A DNA stretch of 64,000 nucleotides from Metopolophium dirhodum (GCF_019925205.1 NC_083560.1:97554083-97618082), one strand, 5' to 3'; counted from the first letter of the stretch, positions 1 to 11,383 are shown. Translations and numbers: made by a program. Notes: generated by a model from the sequence alone, not told the origin.

Positions 1-267
1 CGTTATTATTTAGAGGTTCCGTGGAAAAAATTTGGAAGCCAAAATAATGGTAATTTTATGATGTGTTTAGAATTAATATCTAAATTTGACCCTTTTCTAA
101 GCTATTATATTAATTTCAACGTTAAAAAAAATTATTTGAGAGCAAGTATGGAAGGGGATAAACTAAATTCATTAAGTTTATTTACAGTTGTAACTGAACT
201 AGTAAACAAAATGGACTTCAATGCCATAATACAAGGGTGCCCAATTTATTTTGGAAGCGGGCTATAA
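1..267 (+). pseudogene. hAT-type transposase fragment (DUF4371/ZMYM-like)
   Basis: One frame is open from base 1 to the stop at 265-267, so the fragment enters from outside the window. The residues NGNF followed by LISKFDPFLSYYI match the conserved start of the DUF4371 region of hAT-related transposases and ZMYM-type proteins, where a glycine-asparagine-phenylalanine turn precedes a helix with K-F-D-P. About 89 codons remain of a family that usually exceeds 500, and the catalytic residues are not included. The ATG at 58 is internal and not a real start. This is read as a decayed transposase piece; family assignment rests on this motif only. Confidence 0.6.
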
Positions 268-444
268 TTGCAATTACATTTAGCTGGCGGGCCATGTTAT
301 GAACTAAACTTTCTTACACTTATAATTCATCTAAAATTCTATTTTCAATTGATACTTAATTAGATAGGACAGATAGGTATTTAAATTAAACATTTTAAAT
401 TCCACATGTTTTAATTTTAATTTTTAATAATATTTAAAAAAAAA

Positions 445-822
445 CATCAGTGAGACCTATGAAGAGACTTATTAGCTAATAATTTTTCAATATCTGGTGA
501 TAAATCTGATGTTGATAACATCAAATCTGAAATATGAGGCGCAGTTAACGATCTACGATATCTATTTTTGACATAGGTTGGAGTAGAAAAAGCCTTTCGC
601 AAATATATGTTGATCCAAATCTGCTTGAAATCTGCAAGGCAAGATCACACGTTGCAGGAAAGTCTTCTTTTGGTACTAATTTCCAAAATTTTAATAAATT
701 TTCTGAAGACTGAAGCTGTGGCTGTGATGATACAGTTTCGGTAAATATCTGCTTCAAGGATAATATTTTGATACTGTTTTTTTTCGAAGTTGTTAGTGTC
801 TTTAAAAGTTTAAGTTTCACGG
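445..822 (-). pseudogene. hAT transposase C-terminal dimerisation domain, frameshifted
   Basis: On the minus strand the segment reads FPATCDLALQISSRFGSTYICE, the hAT C-terminal motif in which a glutamate follows S-T-Y-x-C and completes the DDE triad. The open frame ends near 545. The expected continuation (MSKIK-type residues, then SLTAPHISDLMLSTS, reaching about 445) lies in another frame, so a frameshift sits near 575-590. No N-terminal part or terminal inverted repeat was found nearby. It is opposite in orientation to the fragment at 1-267, so the two need not be one copy. Confidence 0.7.
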
Positions 823-858
823 TTTTGTATAATATTGTGATATAATATAATTATTGCG

Positions 859-3441
859 ATGGCAAATAATTCTGACGATTTTGAACTTAGTGATTCAGTA
901 GATTTTGATGGTGACAGTAGTGACGATTATGTTCCTGACAATGACGAGCCGTTTTCAGAAAATTCAGGTAAGTCACCTAAATATTTTGAATACATAATTC
1001 CGAGGGGTAAATACCTGACAGAAATTTTGTACACCAGATTACTGATTTCAATGATTATACCTATGATTACCCATGATTTACTACAAAGATTACCTATGAT
1101 TACTTATGATTACCTATGATTACCCATGATTACCACCACCTTGTACACTGATTTCCCCCAAGGTGTTTACCCCTCGCATAATTCGTTATGTACATTATAG
1201 TTTTAATAAATAAAGAGAATAGATATTGCCTATATTAATAATATTAATAAAATAATTTCGGTTTTATTATTTGTTATTAATTTGTCTCTACAAGTATTGA
1301 AGTATACCTGATTAATAAAAGTTTTGATTTATTATAATATATTTTTATAGAAATTTAAAATGATTGCAATGCAGTTTATCCTATTAGTTTTTTTTGAATA
1401 ACGTTATTTGCAACTTTTTTTTTACATTACGTATACGTTTATTGATAATTTCTAATTATTAATTATTATAATTAATGATAATTATGTATAATGTAATTCA
1501 ATTTTTTCGTTTTTTGGTTTAGTTGATTTATTTTTTTTCCGTTTTAACATATATAACGTTTTGTAGCTCTGTATAAAACCATTAAGTAGTAAAATTGTAG
1601 TAAAACGACAATTTTGCAGATAGCCACGATGGACCTGAAACTGATGTTGGACGTCGTTCGCCAAAAAAACGACAGAAGTATGTCAGTAAAGCGGAAAATC
1701 GTAAAAGGTGCCGTAATTCAGGTAAATCATATACGACTTCCAAAAATAAAAAAGTAGACGGAAAGAAGTTTGAGAATGTTGACTGTAAATGTAATAAAAA
1801 ATGCATTGAAAAAATACCCGAAGCATCAAGAAAACGGCTGTTTGAGACGTTTTGGAATTTAGGATCATTTTCTTCCCAAAACATTTACATTTGTGGATTA
1901 GTTTCCCAAACCACCCCGGTTACAAGACGCCCTAGAGATTCATCTAGGAAAAAAAAATCTACAACCAACCATTATCGTTTTCAAGTTGAAGGCAATAGCG
2001 TAAGAGTTTGTAAATCTTATTTTTTGAAAACTTTACAAATTTCTGACGGGCGATTAATGAGAGCTCTAAAAAAAATGCAACAGGAGAACAACCTGGGTCT
2101 GACAATAGGGGGCATCACGTACCGGGGAATAAAATAGAAGAAGAAAGAATGAGCATAGTGCGAGATCATATTTCTTCTTTTCCTTCTTATGAGTCACATT
2201 ACACAAGATCACAAAACCCAAACAGAAAATATCTTTCCTCTCACTTAAATATTCGTCTCATGTACAGATTGTACACAGAACACTGTCAGGAAATTGACGT
2301 GACTCCTGTTAATGAACCCATATATCGAAGGACTTTTAATAACAATTTCAATTTACATTTTCATTCTCCTTCGTCTGATACCTGTGCTAAGTGTGATTGT
2401 TTTAAATTAAAAATATCTGCCTTACAAGGCAATGAGGATGAAAAATCGCAGCTGACAGTGCAACATGAGTTACATCTTCGAAAAGCTGAGGCTGCACGAA
2501 ATTCCCTAAGAAATGACACGGAAAAATCTAAACAAGATGAGACTTATTACGTGATGACATTTGATTTGGAGAAGGCATTACCGTTTCCTATAATTACGAC
2601 TTCTGTGGCGTATTATAAAAGGAACATGTATGTTTACAACCTTGGGTGTCATGAGATGAGCAGCGGAATTGGGTTCATGTACGTTTGGGATGAGACTATA
2701 GCTTCTCGTGGCTCACAAGAGATTGCATCCTGTGTCATACGTCACTTAGGTACAAGGGCTTTAACGTTAAGACATGTCGTACTCTATAGTGATACGTGTA
2801 CTGGTCAAAATCGAAACATGAATTTTGCATTAATGCTCTTGAAGTTGGTCGGGAGTGATTCAAATAATATAAACATTATCGACCATAAGTTTATGGTAAG
2901 TGGACATTCGTTTTTACCAAACGATTCAGATTTTGGTTCAATTGAAATTTACGCAAAAAATAAACACATTTACGTACCTGACGATTGGTATAAAATAATT
3001 TTAAAATGTAGAAGGAACAAACCATTTCACGTTTCAAAAATGTGTCAACAGGATTTCAAATCAACTAAAAACTTACAAAATACGATTACGAAAAGAAAAA
3101 AAAATACAGATAATCAACCAGTTTCGTGGTTGAAAATGCAGTGGATAAGGGTAGTTAAAGAAGAGCCATATATCCTTTATTACAAAGAGACACTTCAAGA
3201 AGATTTTCCGTTCTCAGCTCTGAACTTGAAGCCTTCTAAAGTAGGAAGACCACCTTCTCTTGGACTTGTTTCTACACCCAATCTGTATCAACGACCTAGG
3301 CCAGTTACTCACGCCAAACAAAAAGATATGTTTGATCTCCTTCCCTACATTCCACCGATTTACCATGATTTTTTTCAAAATCTTTCTGTAAGCAACGATG
3401 AAGACATTGGCCCTTTACCATACATTGAAACTGAAGATTAA
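859..3441 (+). pseudogene. DUF7869 putative transposase, two exons plus frameshift
   Basis: Exon 1 (859-965) is an acidic leader ending at a GTAAGT donor. Exon 2 starts at 1620 after TTTTGCAG and keeps the phase (codon split after one base). Exon 2 runs in frame to about 2095, where a one-base loss (or two-base gain) shifts to the frame of the long ORF, whose first ATG is 2149. In that 430-residue part, a CxxCxC cluster lies at residues 79-84. Acidic residues at D139 (FDLEKA), D215 (SDTCTGQN) and D261/E266 (DSDFGSIE) have the spacing expected of an RNase H-like fold. This protein type is abundant in insect genomes and behaves like a mobile element; calling it a transposase is inference. No terminal repeats were identified. 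With the single frameshift repaired by nature or sequencing error it would be about 600 residues. Confidence 0.65.
1045..1135. repeat. Short tandem repeat, unit CCTATGATTA
   Basis: Seven or so imperfect copies of a 9-11 bp unit resembling ACCTATGATT lie inside the intron of the DUF7869 gene. They give the appearance of an extended ORF after exon 1, but that reading is low complexity. Confidence 0.8.
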
Positions 3442-3669
3442 TAAAATTAAAATAAAAATAAGAAAAAATTATTTTGTAATATTTGCATTTTTCTTTTTAC
3501 AGTATAAAAAATAAAATATAATTAACATGAAGTTTTTTATTTTCTTATCATTACATATTCTCAAGTCGTCATTAAAATAATATTATCATGATTATTAAAC
3601 TATAATTTCAGTGGTAAGTCATTGATTAAGTATCAATATTAGTCATGAAATATTATAATTGTTGAAATG

Positions 3670-3875
3670 CATAGTGGTGTAAGTCATTTTAACCCTCAAC
3701 AGTCCTACCCAGAGGGAAACTACCCCAATTTTTTTTTCTCTTAACAAGCCTCATACACATAACAACTGTTTGGTAGGAGCCTCCATGTTATAATTCAATT
3801 TGGGAATTTATTTTAGAGTTCGTAATTAAGCCTTTTGTTTCTCTAATTAAGAAAAATGTAACTTACACCACTATG
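3670..3875. repeat. MITE-like element with 15-bp perfect inverted ends
   Basis: CATAGTGGTGTAAGT at 3670-3684 is the exact reverse complement of 3861-3875, and similarity continues inward for about seven more bases with one gap. The 206-bp segment has no ORF. I see no clear target-site duplication, so it may be a small non-autonomous DNA transposon or a large hairpin. Confidence 0.6.
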
Positions 3876-4104
3876 GCTTTAACCCACTCAAATGTAACTC
3901 ACCGAATTCATTGATTTTTTCATTTGATTATTCAATTGATTAACATCGCGACAAATGCGGGTTCGGGTAAAACGCATCCGGTCGTCACCGGAAAACCCGA
4001 TAACATTACCGTGTGGAATGGTCCTAGTGCTAATTTGATACACACACGTATAAAAAATAAAATATACAACAACATTTAAACTTTAAAGAAATATTAATAA
4101 TAAT

Positions 4105-4455
4105 TTAAAATGGCATAGAGTCTATTATCTCGAACCTCATTTACAAATGGAATTTATCGATCTTAAACACGACTGTGAGGCACAACTTGTTTTTAAGCAG
4201 GTCGGTTACGAGCTTGCCTGGATCAAGCTTAAAGACACTTATCCACAACTATGGCAACAAGTTAAATTGTTGCTTCTCTCTTTCCCGTCAACGTATCTAG
4301 TTGAAAAAGGACTCAGCGTTGTTGTTCAGCTTTTGACGAAACAAAGAAATCGGTTGGACATTTGCAACAAAGGTGATCTACGTTTAGCTTTGACCAATAT
4401 CAAACCAGACATCGTTAAATTAGCAGCTACTCATCATACTCAGGGCAGTCATTGA
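4105..4455 (+). pseudogene. hAT transposase C-terminal fragment (SCAND3/ZBED5-like)
   Basis: The frame is open from about 4105; the residues LEPHLQ precede the ATG at 4147, so that ATG is internal. The fragment contains FPSTYLVEKG followed by a basic NRL stretch, the dimerisation domain of hAT transposases, with the catalytic glutamate in YLVEKG. The rest of the protein is missing. It lies 280 bp upstream of a matching hAT terminal repeat at 4736-4756, so it is the 3' remnant of a truncated element. Confidence 0.75.
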
Positions 4456-4735
4456 TAGGTATAATTTGTATATTTTATAATTTTTTTTTATAGCTCAGTA
4501 AATCTTTTTGTATAGTAAAGTATTAAATTGTTTTGTTAAGTGGTGTAAAATATAACTATAACTATCTAAAAATAAAAGTTTTTACTTTAATAGTTTAATT
4601 AATAATGTTATAATATACTGATGAATAAATAAATATACAAATATATATATATATATTTATAAGAAGAAAATTTGATTTTGCACGAGGGGGGGGGGCGTTA
4701 GCAATTAGTTATTACGATAAAGGGGGCGCTGAACT

Positions 4736-4756
4736 AAAAAAGGTTAAGAACCACTG
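4736..4756. repeat. Right terminal inverted repeat of truncated hAT
   Basis: AAAAAGGTTAAGAACCACTG is the inverted form of the CAGTGGTTCTTAACC terminus seen in Charlie-like hAT elements. The following eight bases, GCATAGAC, would be the target duplication. The left end was not found: the element is 5'-truncated. Confidence 0.7.
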
Positions 4757-4992
4757 GCATAGACTATAGAGTATAGATGATGGCGGGCAAATCCAAAAGC
4801 GTTGACGGGCCTGGGTTTGGGCACCCTTGCCATAATAGATAATTTTGCGACTCAAAAGTCGCGCAGAAAGCCAATGAATACTAGGCACTAACTATTCAAT
4901 TTTGAATATAATAATAAACTATTTAAGTATTTTTTACTATCATGTTTTTTATCATTAAATTTTATATCATATTTTTTACAATTAAGATTTTT

Positions 4993-6661
4993 ATACGAAT
5001 GTACAAAACTGATAACGGCAGAAAAAGAAATAGCTGAAAAATGGAGAGAGTATTTCTACAAACTATTAAATTGTGAAGAACCAACCGAAAAGTTCCCCTT
5101 TAATATTGAGAACATAAATACACAAGAATTTACATATCCTACATTGCAGGAAATAAAAGGACAAGTGCATAGATTAAAAAACCACAAATCCCCAGGGGAG
5201 GATTGTGTTCAAGCGGAACTCTTAAAAAAGGGAGGTGAATATGTTATACAGTGGATTTGGCAAGTGATTACTATTGTTTGGACAACAGAGAAACTTCCAG
5301 AGGATTGGAAGGTGGCGGTAGTATGCCCAATTCACAAAAAAGGAGACAAGCAAGATTGCAACAACTACCGCGGAATATCCTTGCTCAATGTAGCGTATAA
5401 AATATTCTCGAATTGTGTTTTAGACAGAATAAAAGAAAAAGCGGATCAAATAATAGGACACTATCAAGGAGGGTTTAGAGCTGACAGGTCCACGACGGAC
5501 CAGATGTTCATAATTAGACAATTATATCAAAAATCTTGGGAGTTTGATAAAGAGATCCATACACTTTTCGTGGACTTCAAGAAAGCGTATGATAGTATTC
5601 ATAGAGAGAGTCTACTGAATATTATGAAAGAATTTCATTTTCCACAAAAGCTGGTCAATTTAGTATCAACAAGTGTTATGGAGACCTTGATAAGGGTTCA
5701 GGTAGGAAATTCAATAACTGAGCCGGCTGCAGTGAACTCGGGGCTAAGACAAGGCGATTCACTATCGCCGATTCTGTTCAACGTAGTATTGGAAAAGGTA
5801 ATTAGAGAAATGAAAATTGGGCCTAACGAGGGTATTAGGCTACAAGACATGTCGATAGGCATACTTGCTTATGCTGATGATATAGTATTGATGGAAGAGT
5901 CTCCGGATAGGTTGAAGAGTTTATTCAGTAGGTTGCATAATGCAGCGTCAAAAGTAGGACTATGTGTAAATGAAGGAAAAACAGAATATATGTTTTTGAG
6001 TAGAAGGGAACTACCTTTCTGTCAGTTCATAAGAGTGGATAACTACGAATTTAAAAGGGTAGAACAGTTCAAATATCTAGGTTCTATTTTGACCGAAAAA
6101 AATAATGTAGCAAACGAGGTAGCAGCGAGAATTCAAGCTGGGAATAGATGCTATTATGGACTGACTAAGGTACTAAGCTCACGAACAGTATCACGAAGAA
6201 TGAAGGAACGATTATATACGTCCTTAATACGACCAGTTGTATGGCCAATTAGAAAAATGGACGAGCATAGAAAAGTGTTGCGGAAAATATATGGCCCTGT
6301 CAAAGACGAAATAACTGGGGAGTGGAGACAAAGAAAGAACATAGAGCTGGAAATACTGTATGGTAGTGCAGACATATTGGAGGTCATCAGAAGCAGAAGA
6401 CTACGGTGGGCTGGCCACCCTTGGAGGAGCCAAAATCCACTTTTACATGCAGTGATTGAACAAAACCCTGTAGGTAAAAGGCCTCTGGGAAGACCAAGAA
6501 TGCGTTGGGAAGATGTTGTAAAGAAGGACGTTGAGCAGTTGGGAGGTTGTTCCAATTGGAGAAATCTAGCATTGGATAGAGAAGGATGGAAGATTGGTTG
6601 TGAGACGGGATGGTCTTAAAGGCCCAATAAACCCCAAAAAAAAAAAAAATACGAATGTACA
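4993..6661 (+). mobile_element. 5'-truncated non-LTR retrotransposon with 13-bp TSD
   Basis: ATACGAATGTACA occurs at 4993-5005 and again at 6649-6661, directly after the A-tail (about 6635-6649). The inserted body is 5006-6648. Coding sequence is open from the first inserted base, so reverse transcription stopped within the ORF, the usual 5' truncation of target-primed retrotransposition. The perfect duplication indicates a fairly recent insertion. Confidence 0.93.
5006..6619 (+). pseudogene. Reverse transcriptase of truncated LINE, C-terminal part
   Basis: The ORF is open from 5006, upstream of the first candidate initiator at 5144, and encodes the reverse transcriptase with no endonuclease domain. 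Visible polymerase motifs are NNYRGISLLN, GFRADRST, FVDFKKAYDS (motif A), GLRQGDSLSP (motif B) and AYADDIVLM (motif C, catalytic YADD). The C-terminus has the GRPRMRWEDVVKKDVEQLG tail followed by W-x-x-x-A-x-DRE-x-W, seen in RTE-like and related insect LINEs; I cannot settle the clade. Between RPVV and the next WPIRK the usual TYGSE-type segment is missing, and another few residues are lost before RKVLRKIYG, both in frame. The element is dead because of truncation, although its remaining frame is uninterrupted. Confidence 0.9.
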
Positions 6662-7253
6662 TGTATGCATTTTTATAACAGCTGTATATTTTTATTTTTC
6701 ATCGTTAAAATATTAAGTAATAAAGGAAAAAACTATAATTGTATGCTTTAATAACATTTTTTGACTAGAAAAATATTTATATTAAAAGACGACAATTTGT
6801 TTAGTGCATAAAGCGGCACAATGGTTAAATCCGGCACTGCCTACTACCTATCTAATAATTGTGATTACTGACTTGTGAATTGTCACTGCGACTGTGAGTT
6901 TTGGGTGGGTATGTGGTATAGCGTATTGCGGTGTGGCCAGTGCAATGAGCATACGAAAAAACAATCGTTTAAATATTTTTATATAATCAACAAATAATTT
7001 AATTATAAAATTCATGGAACCCACAGCCACATAAATACTCAACTGTATTATTTAATGCAACAACGGCACTAAAATAACGCGTCTATACTCTATAGTTTCA
7101 CCGAGATAACACGCCGGTCATGTGCATGCAGACTGACGGGCGACGGCTGCTCGCTCCCCGAGACTCTATTTCCCCCTCCAAGAATCGCGACGACAATAGG
7201 CGATCGACGCCGATGCTAGCGACGCCAGTCGGTCGTCACTCCTGCCATCGGCA
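6662..7253. other. No gene seen; GC-rich patch at the end
   Basis: AT-rich sequence with no supportable ORF. From about 7090 to 7253 composition becomes markedly GC-rich with many CpG (for example GGGCGACGGCTGCTCG), unlike its neighbours. It could be old host promoter or UTR sequence, but nothing shows that directly. Confidence 0.4.
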
Positions 7254-7469
7254 GCCATGGGTAGGGACGTGATATCGAAAGAAAAGTATCGATACTTTTA
7301 CTCGGTATCGAATCGAATGAAAATACTCATATGAGTAAAATATCGAAATAAAAGCACCGATATGAGTAAGTATCGAATCGAATTAAAATACTGATATGGG
7401 TAAAATACCTAAACAAAAGGACCGATATGACTATGGGACTATTTATCGAATAAAACCTTTTTTTTACAC

Positions 7470-7804
7470 TACAGTACGCATCACGAAAACGTGCGGATGA
7501 CCGCAGCGCGCTGTGTGTCGGTTTTTCAGTAAACCAGTGGGCCTCAATATTTGATCCATCACAGGTGCGCGCCACTGGCGCGACGGGTACTATACGTTTT
7601 GAAAAAAACAACTAACCTGCACCTTTAAAAATGTCCCTGTCTTTTGTTGACTTTAATATCATTAAATACATACACATAATTTATTAATATAAAAATACGA
7701 GTTTTAAATTTTATATTTGGCGCGAAACAGTTTGGCCACCACCAACGAGAAATTGCCACTGGGCGCGCGGCGGTCATCCGCACGTTTTCGTGATGCGTAC
7801 TGTA
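7470..7804. mobile_element. 335-bp element with about 42-bp terminal inverted repeats
   Basis: The sequence TACAGTACGCATCACG and on through GGATGACCGC (7470-7511) is repeated inverted at 7763-7804 with about one mismatch. The interior has no transposase. Superfamily is unclear since no convincing target duplication is visible. It sits in the 3' noncoding part of the composite hAT. Confidence 0.8.
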
Positions 7805-8099
7805 AAGCCCCATTTACACGGTGACGGTGACAGTTGATATTGGATTCATAGACTAGTATATTATGTATTTTAATACTGTTGTAAAAGTATTTTTTACAAG
7901 ACTGGTGTTTAAACACATCTCTGATTATACCCCGCCATAAAAAAAAACTCATTTAATATAAAAGAAAATCATATTTACTATAGGTAGATATCGTAGTTAT
8001 ATTATTATAAAGTAGGTATCGAAAAAAATATAAAATACAAATACAAAAAAACAAAATACAAATTATATTTTATTATTATTATTAAAAAATAATTATAAC
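7805..8099. other. Noncoding 3' region of composite hAT
   Basis: AT-rich sequence between the TIR element and the hAT stop codon. It begins with a GC-richer CCCCATTTACACGGTGACGG stretch. No ORF or structure is supported. Confidence 0.4.
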
Positions 8100-8146
8100 T
8101 CAAAACCATTGGTCTTCAGGTAAATCTGCTAAGAGTAATATTTTCT
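8100..8146 (-). pseudogene. Last codons of the composite hAT transposase
   Basis: Read on the minus strand from the TTAA at 8147-8150, this segment encodes KKILLLADLPEDQWF and a TGA stop at 8100-8102. It continues, exactly in frame, the hAT C-terminus that stops at the other piggyBac TTAA (10812-10815, residues TGSRL). The hAT dimerisation domain normally ends with such a leucine-rich segment and a tryptophan. This shows the piggyBac inserted into the last coding exon and that the two TTAA copies are its target duplication. Confidence 0.85.
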
Positions 8147-8704
8147 TTAACACGTTGAACGCCAACGTCAATGCGTCGTTGACACGACTAAACGGGCGTC
8201 CATAGCCGGTGTCAACACGTCGTTGACATGCGGTAACCTGTCCGTTATTGTGACTTTGTGAAGCCGGCTATATCCGTACACATTTGAAATGTAGGTCGGC
8301 CATTCATTAGTGTATTGTTTATCACGCGAAACAGTTGGTTTTGATTTTTTGTCATTTTTATATTTTATTTACAATTTATACTGTTATATGAAATAAAAAT
8401 GAATAAAAGGTAAGTTTTATTTTTATTTTATACAAGTTCATACATTATTTTCACATTTGGATAGTTATATTATAATATACCCACTAATACAATTATAATC
8501 TTCATACAGTAGATATATATAATCATAATATTATATAAAAATTTATATTTAAAAAAAAAAATTAATTTTATTGAAATTTTCGGAGTTAATTTACAATGTT
8601 AAATTATAATTATATATTATCGATAAATACTTATGACCTTCTTTAGTCGTATAATTACGTAAAATGTATAATATTATCTAACTTGAATATTTTTTTTAAG
8701 AAAA

Positions 8705-9372
8705 ATGGGCAACCCAGTGACCGACGAAGAATTATTACGTATGTTGGAAAATTCAGATGATGATTTCGGCTTAAGTTCTGGTACCGATTTAGGGGAAGGG
8801 GATTCTGGTGATGATGAGGCCGATCCAGAATGGTCACTTCCAATAGTACAACCCGAAGAGGATAATCAGATTATATCAGATGTACCTATTACTTCTACAT
8901 CAGGTTATGCATGGAGTAATAGACAACCTATAGTAACACATATCCTTTTTTCAAAATCCAAAGGATTGAAGGTTTTTCCATAAGGAAATGAGCCGATTGA
9001 TTATTTTAATCTATTATTCGACGACAGACTTTTCGAGTTGATAGTTAATGAAACCAACAAAAATGCAGTTCAAGTTTTGTTATCTGGATCTGGGGGTTCA
9101 TCATCTCGAATTACGGCGTGGAAAGATACAAATATACAAGAAATGAAACTGTTTATAGGTTTACTGTTTCATACAGGATCTATACGGCTCAATCGGTTGG
9201 AAGATTATTGGAAGACAAGTGAGTTATTCAATATAAATTTTTTTCGACAACATATGAGCAGAAATCGTTTTATGTTAATTTTAAGAAATTTACATTTTGT
9301 TGACAATGAAAATTGTGACAATAGTCGCCTAAATATATATAATAGTAACAATCTACTGAAACTAGTCATGTT
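8705..9372 (+). pseudogene. piggyBac transposase, N-terminal part
   Basis: ATG at 8705 opens an acidic leader rich in D and E, followed by the piggyBac N-terminal domain: W-x-D-T-x-x-x-E-M-K-x-F-x-G-L, then RLEDYW, the SRNRFMLILRNLHFVD helix and NIYNSN. An in-frame TAA at 8981-8983 interrupts it; the same frame continues on both sides. Coding similarity ends within 9333-9372, a 40-bp segment that is also present inverted at 12327-12366. After that the sequence is hAT. The matching C-terminal half is at 11384-12326 on the minus strand. The transposase cannot be made from this copy. Confidence 0.88.
9333..9372. repeat. Inversion breakpoint duplicate, copy 1
   Basis: About 40 bases, including AATAGTAACAATCTACTGAA, recur in inverted orientation at 12327-12366. 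Here the left flank is piggyBac and the right flank is hAT. At the other copy the arrangement is mirrored. Confidence 0.9.
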
Positions 9373-10815
9373 GTCCTTTCCAAAACCGTTGTACAAGATA
9401 CCGAATCAGAGACAGAGGTAATAATTAATAATAATAAATGTTTATATGATAATAATGCATTAATTTTAATAAATGATTTTATTTTAGGAATGTATAGATG
9501 ATCCAAATTTGTTTACCGAAAAATCAGTGGCGTTAAAACGACCTATTATTGATGCGTTCAACCGAATCAGCTCATACGCAGGTATGTTAATTATTACTTA
9601 TTATCATATTATTAACTAAACAATAATAATATTTAATATAGATAATCAATCAACTTATACTTGAAATGTATAATTATAATATATACATAAGTGACATTCT
9701 TGAAAAAATTCTTTCAGACTGGCAAATTGATAACAGTAAAATTGTTACTAATGTAACGGACAATGGTGCACATGTAGTTGCTGCCGTTAATAAAACATTT
9801 AGTAAGATCAGACATACCCCAAGTTTTGCTCATACCATTAATTTAGTGGCAACGCATACAGTTGGTCAACAAAATATAAAACCTATCATATCAAAAGTTA
9901 GAGAAATTGTAAAATGGGTGAAAAATAGTGTCATAAACAGCGACCAATTGAGAAAAAAAACAGGCTGAAGCTGGAGTTCCTGAAGGAAAATTCAAAAAAT
10001 TAATTTTAGACGTTGCAACACGATGGAATTCGGTTTTTTTTAATGATTAGAAGATTTATAGAAATGGTGTCTTTTCTAAGTCCAATTCTACTAAATGATA
10101 TAACTGCGCCTAGTATTCCGACTGCCATAGAAATGGACAACTCCTTCGACAACTGCTTGAGTTACTACAACCCTTGGAGTTTGTCACAAAAGAATCCTCT
10201 GGGGAAAATTACATTACCATTTCAAAAGTGATTCCCATGATTAGCTCCCTACTAAAACAACTGGCCCAAATCCAGCCAAGATTTGATGTGTTGTCTGATA
10301 TTAAAGATGTGTTGCATGCAGAAATAGTTCGTAGATTTGGACTAATTGAACAAGTTAAACCGATCGCCATTGCCACGATTTTGGATCCAAGATTTAAAAA
10401 TCTTCATTTTAGCGATCCAGTTGCTTGTTCAAGTGCGATGGCAGAATTTAGAAGACTATCTAAGCCAGATAAGTCATCCAGTGAATCGGAAGGGGAGGTG
10501 ACAACATATTTAGCAAATGAAAAAAGTTATGATTTTTGGGCTCACCATAAAATGTTAGCTCACGGCCAAAAAAAGATAAAATCATCTTCACTTACAAATA
10601 TCAATTATCTTTGTATTTATCAAACCCCGTATCTCCACTGAAGTCAAATCCTCTAGAGGTATGGGAAGATATGAAAACAGTTTTTCCCATGTTATACAAA
10701 CAGTCAAGGGTATCTTTTACTATGGTTGCAACGTCGGTTCCAAGCGAAAGACTGTTTTCAAAAGCTAGAGGAGTTATGACTAAAACAAGAAATCGTCTAA
10801 CAGGTTCTCGTTTAA
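9373..10815 (+). pseudogene. hAT transposase core and dimerisation domain (inverted segment)
   Basis: Exon pieces can be followed: 9373-9417 ending at a GTAATA donor; 9488-9581 (acceptor TTTTAG, residues KRPIIDAFNRISSYA); then from about 9700 a continuous but broken coding stretch. It includes VTDNGAHVVAA (second catalytic aspartate), DVATRWNS (the RW motif), ATILDPRFKN, and VATSVPSERLFS with the catalytic glutamate, ending NRLTGSRL at the TTAA 10812-10815. Frameshifts lie near 9955 (poly-A), 10032 (poly-T), about 10160 and about 10590. The region with the first aspartate (D-x-W-T-type motif) is absent, so exons between 9581 and 9700 were lost. The preceding BED-finger exon is at 12524-12756 on the opposite strand and the final codons at 8100-8146. 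That arrangement is explained by an inversion of roughly 9373-12326. Confidence 0.85.
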
Positions 10816-10959
10816 CACGTTGAACGCCAACGTCGATTCGACGTGCGCGCGCCCGTCGCCGCCGTCGATTGACATGCTGGTGCCTGTAGCCGCGCGTATA
10901 ATTGGTATAATTTGCGCGTGTCAACACTGCGTTGACACCGGCCATGGGCTCCCGTTTTC

Positions 10960-11380
10960 AGTAATTTATAAAAGTAAGCAATTTTTATTTTTTTTTGTCA
11001 AATAACTACTCATTATACTTTAATTTATAATCATAATTTATTATTATACTTTCAAAATATTTAAAACAAAAAAATCAAAATATATTTTTACCTCAAAATT
11101 ATACAATTTGTATAATTATAACACTGTATACAAAGAAATAAAGTAAAAACATAACTTTAAAAATATTTAAAATAAAACAAAACATATCTTTTAGTTTGGA
11201 ATTATACACTTTGTATTATAATAACACTGTATACATAAATATAAAATAAGAACAAAACTTTAAAAATATTTTTAAAATAATACAAAACATATCTTTTACT
11301 TTGTATACCTAATAATAAAAATAAATACGTAAAATAATAATGAAACTTATACTGTTTTTTAAAACAAATCAAAACTAACT
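10960..11380. repeat. AT-rich tandem duplication in piggyBac 3' region
   Basis: A unit of roughly 110-120 bp, recognisable by AACACTGTATACA and AAAACATATCTTTTA, is present about two and a half times. It is noncoding. Confidence 0.6.
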
Positions 11381-11383
11381 AGA

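Larger units (their letters stand above)
8147..9372 (+). mobile_element. piggyBac, left half (5' end)
   Basis: TTAA at 8147-8150 is followed by the terminal sequence CACGTTGAACGCCAACGTC starting at 8151. The same 19 bases start at 10816, in the same orientation on this strand, next to the other TTAA. An uninverted piggyBac would have these ends facing each other, so the parallel arrangement reveals the later inversion. More repeats of GTTGACA/TGTCAAC follow inside the end (8168-8235). This half carries the N-terminal coding region. Confidence 0.85.

Noticed and set aside
6154..6662. Minus-strand ORFs of 91 and 133 codons
   Set aside because: Antisense shadows of the LINE reverse transcriptase.
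7090..7253. Host gene promoter or CpG-rich exon
   Set aside because: Only composition supports it; no ORF, splice site or core promoter is convincing.
7327..7952. Several ORFs of 62-94 codons
   Set aside because: They fall on hAT subterminal repeats and the 335-bp TIR element; no domain is visible.
10820..11005. ORFs near the piggyBac end
   Set aside because: They translate the GC-rich terminal repeat of piggyBac.
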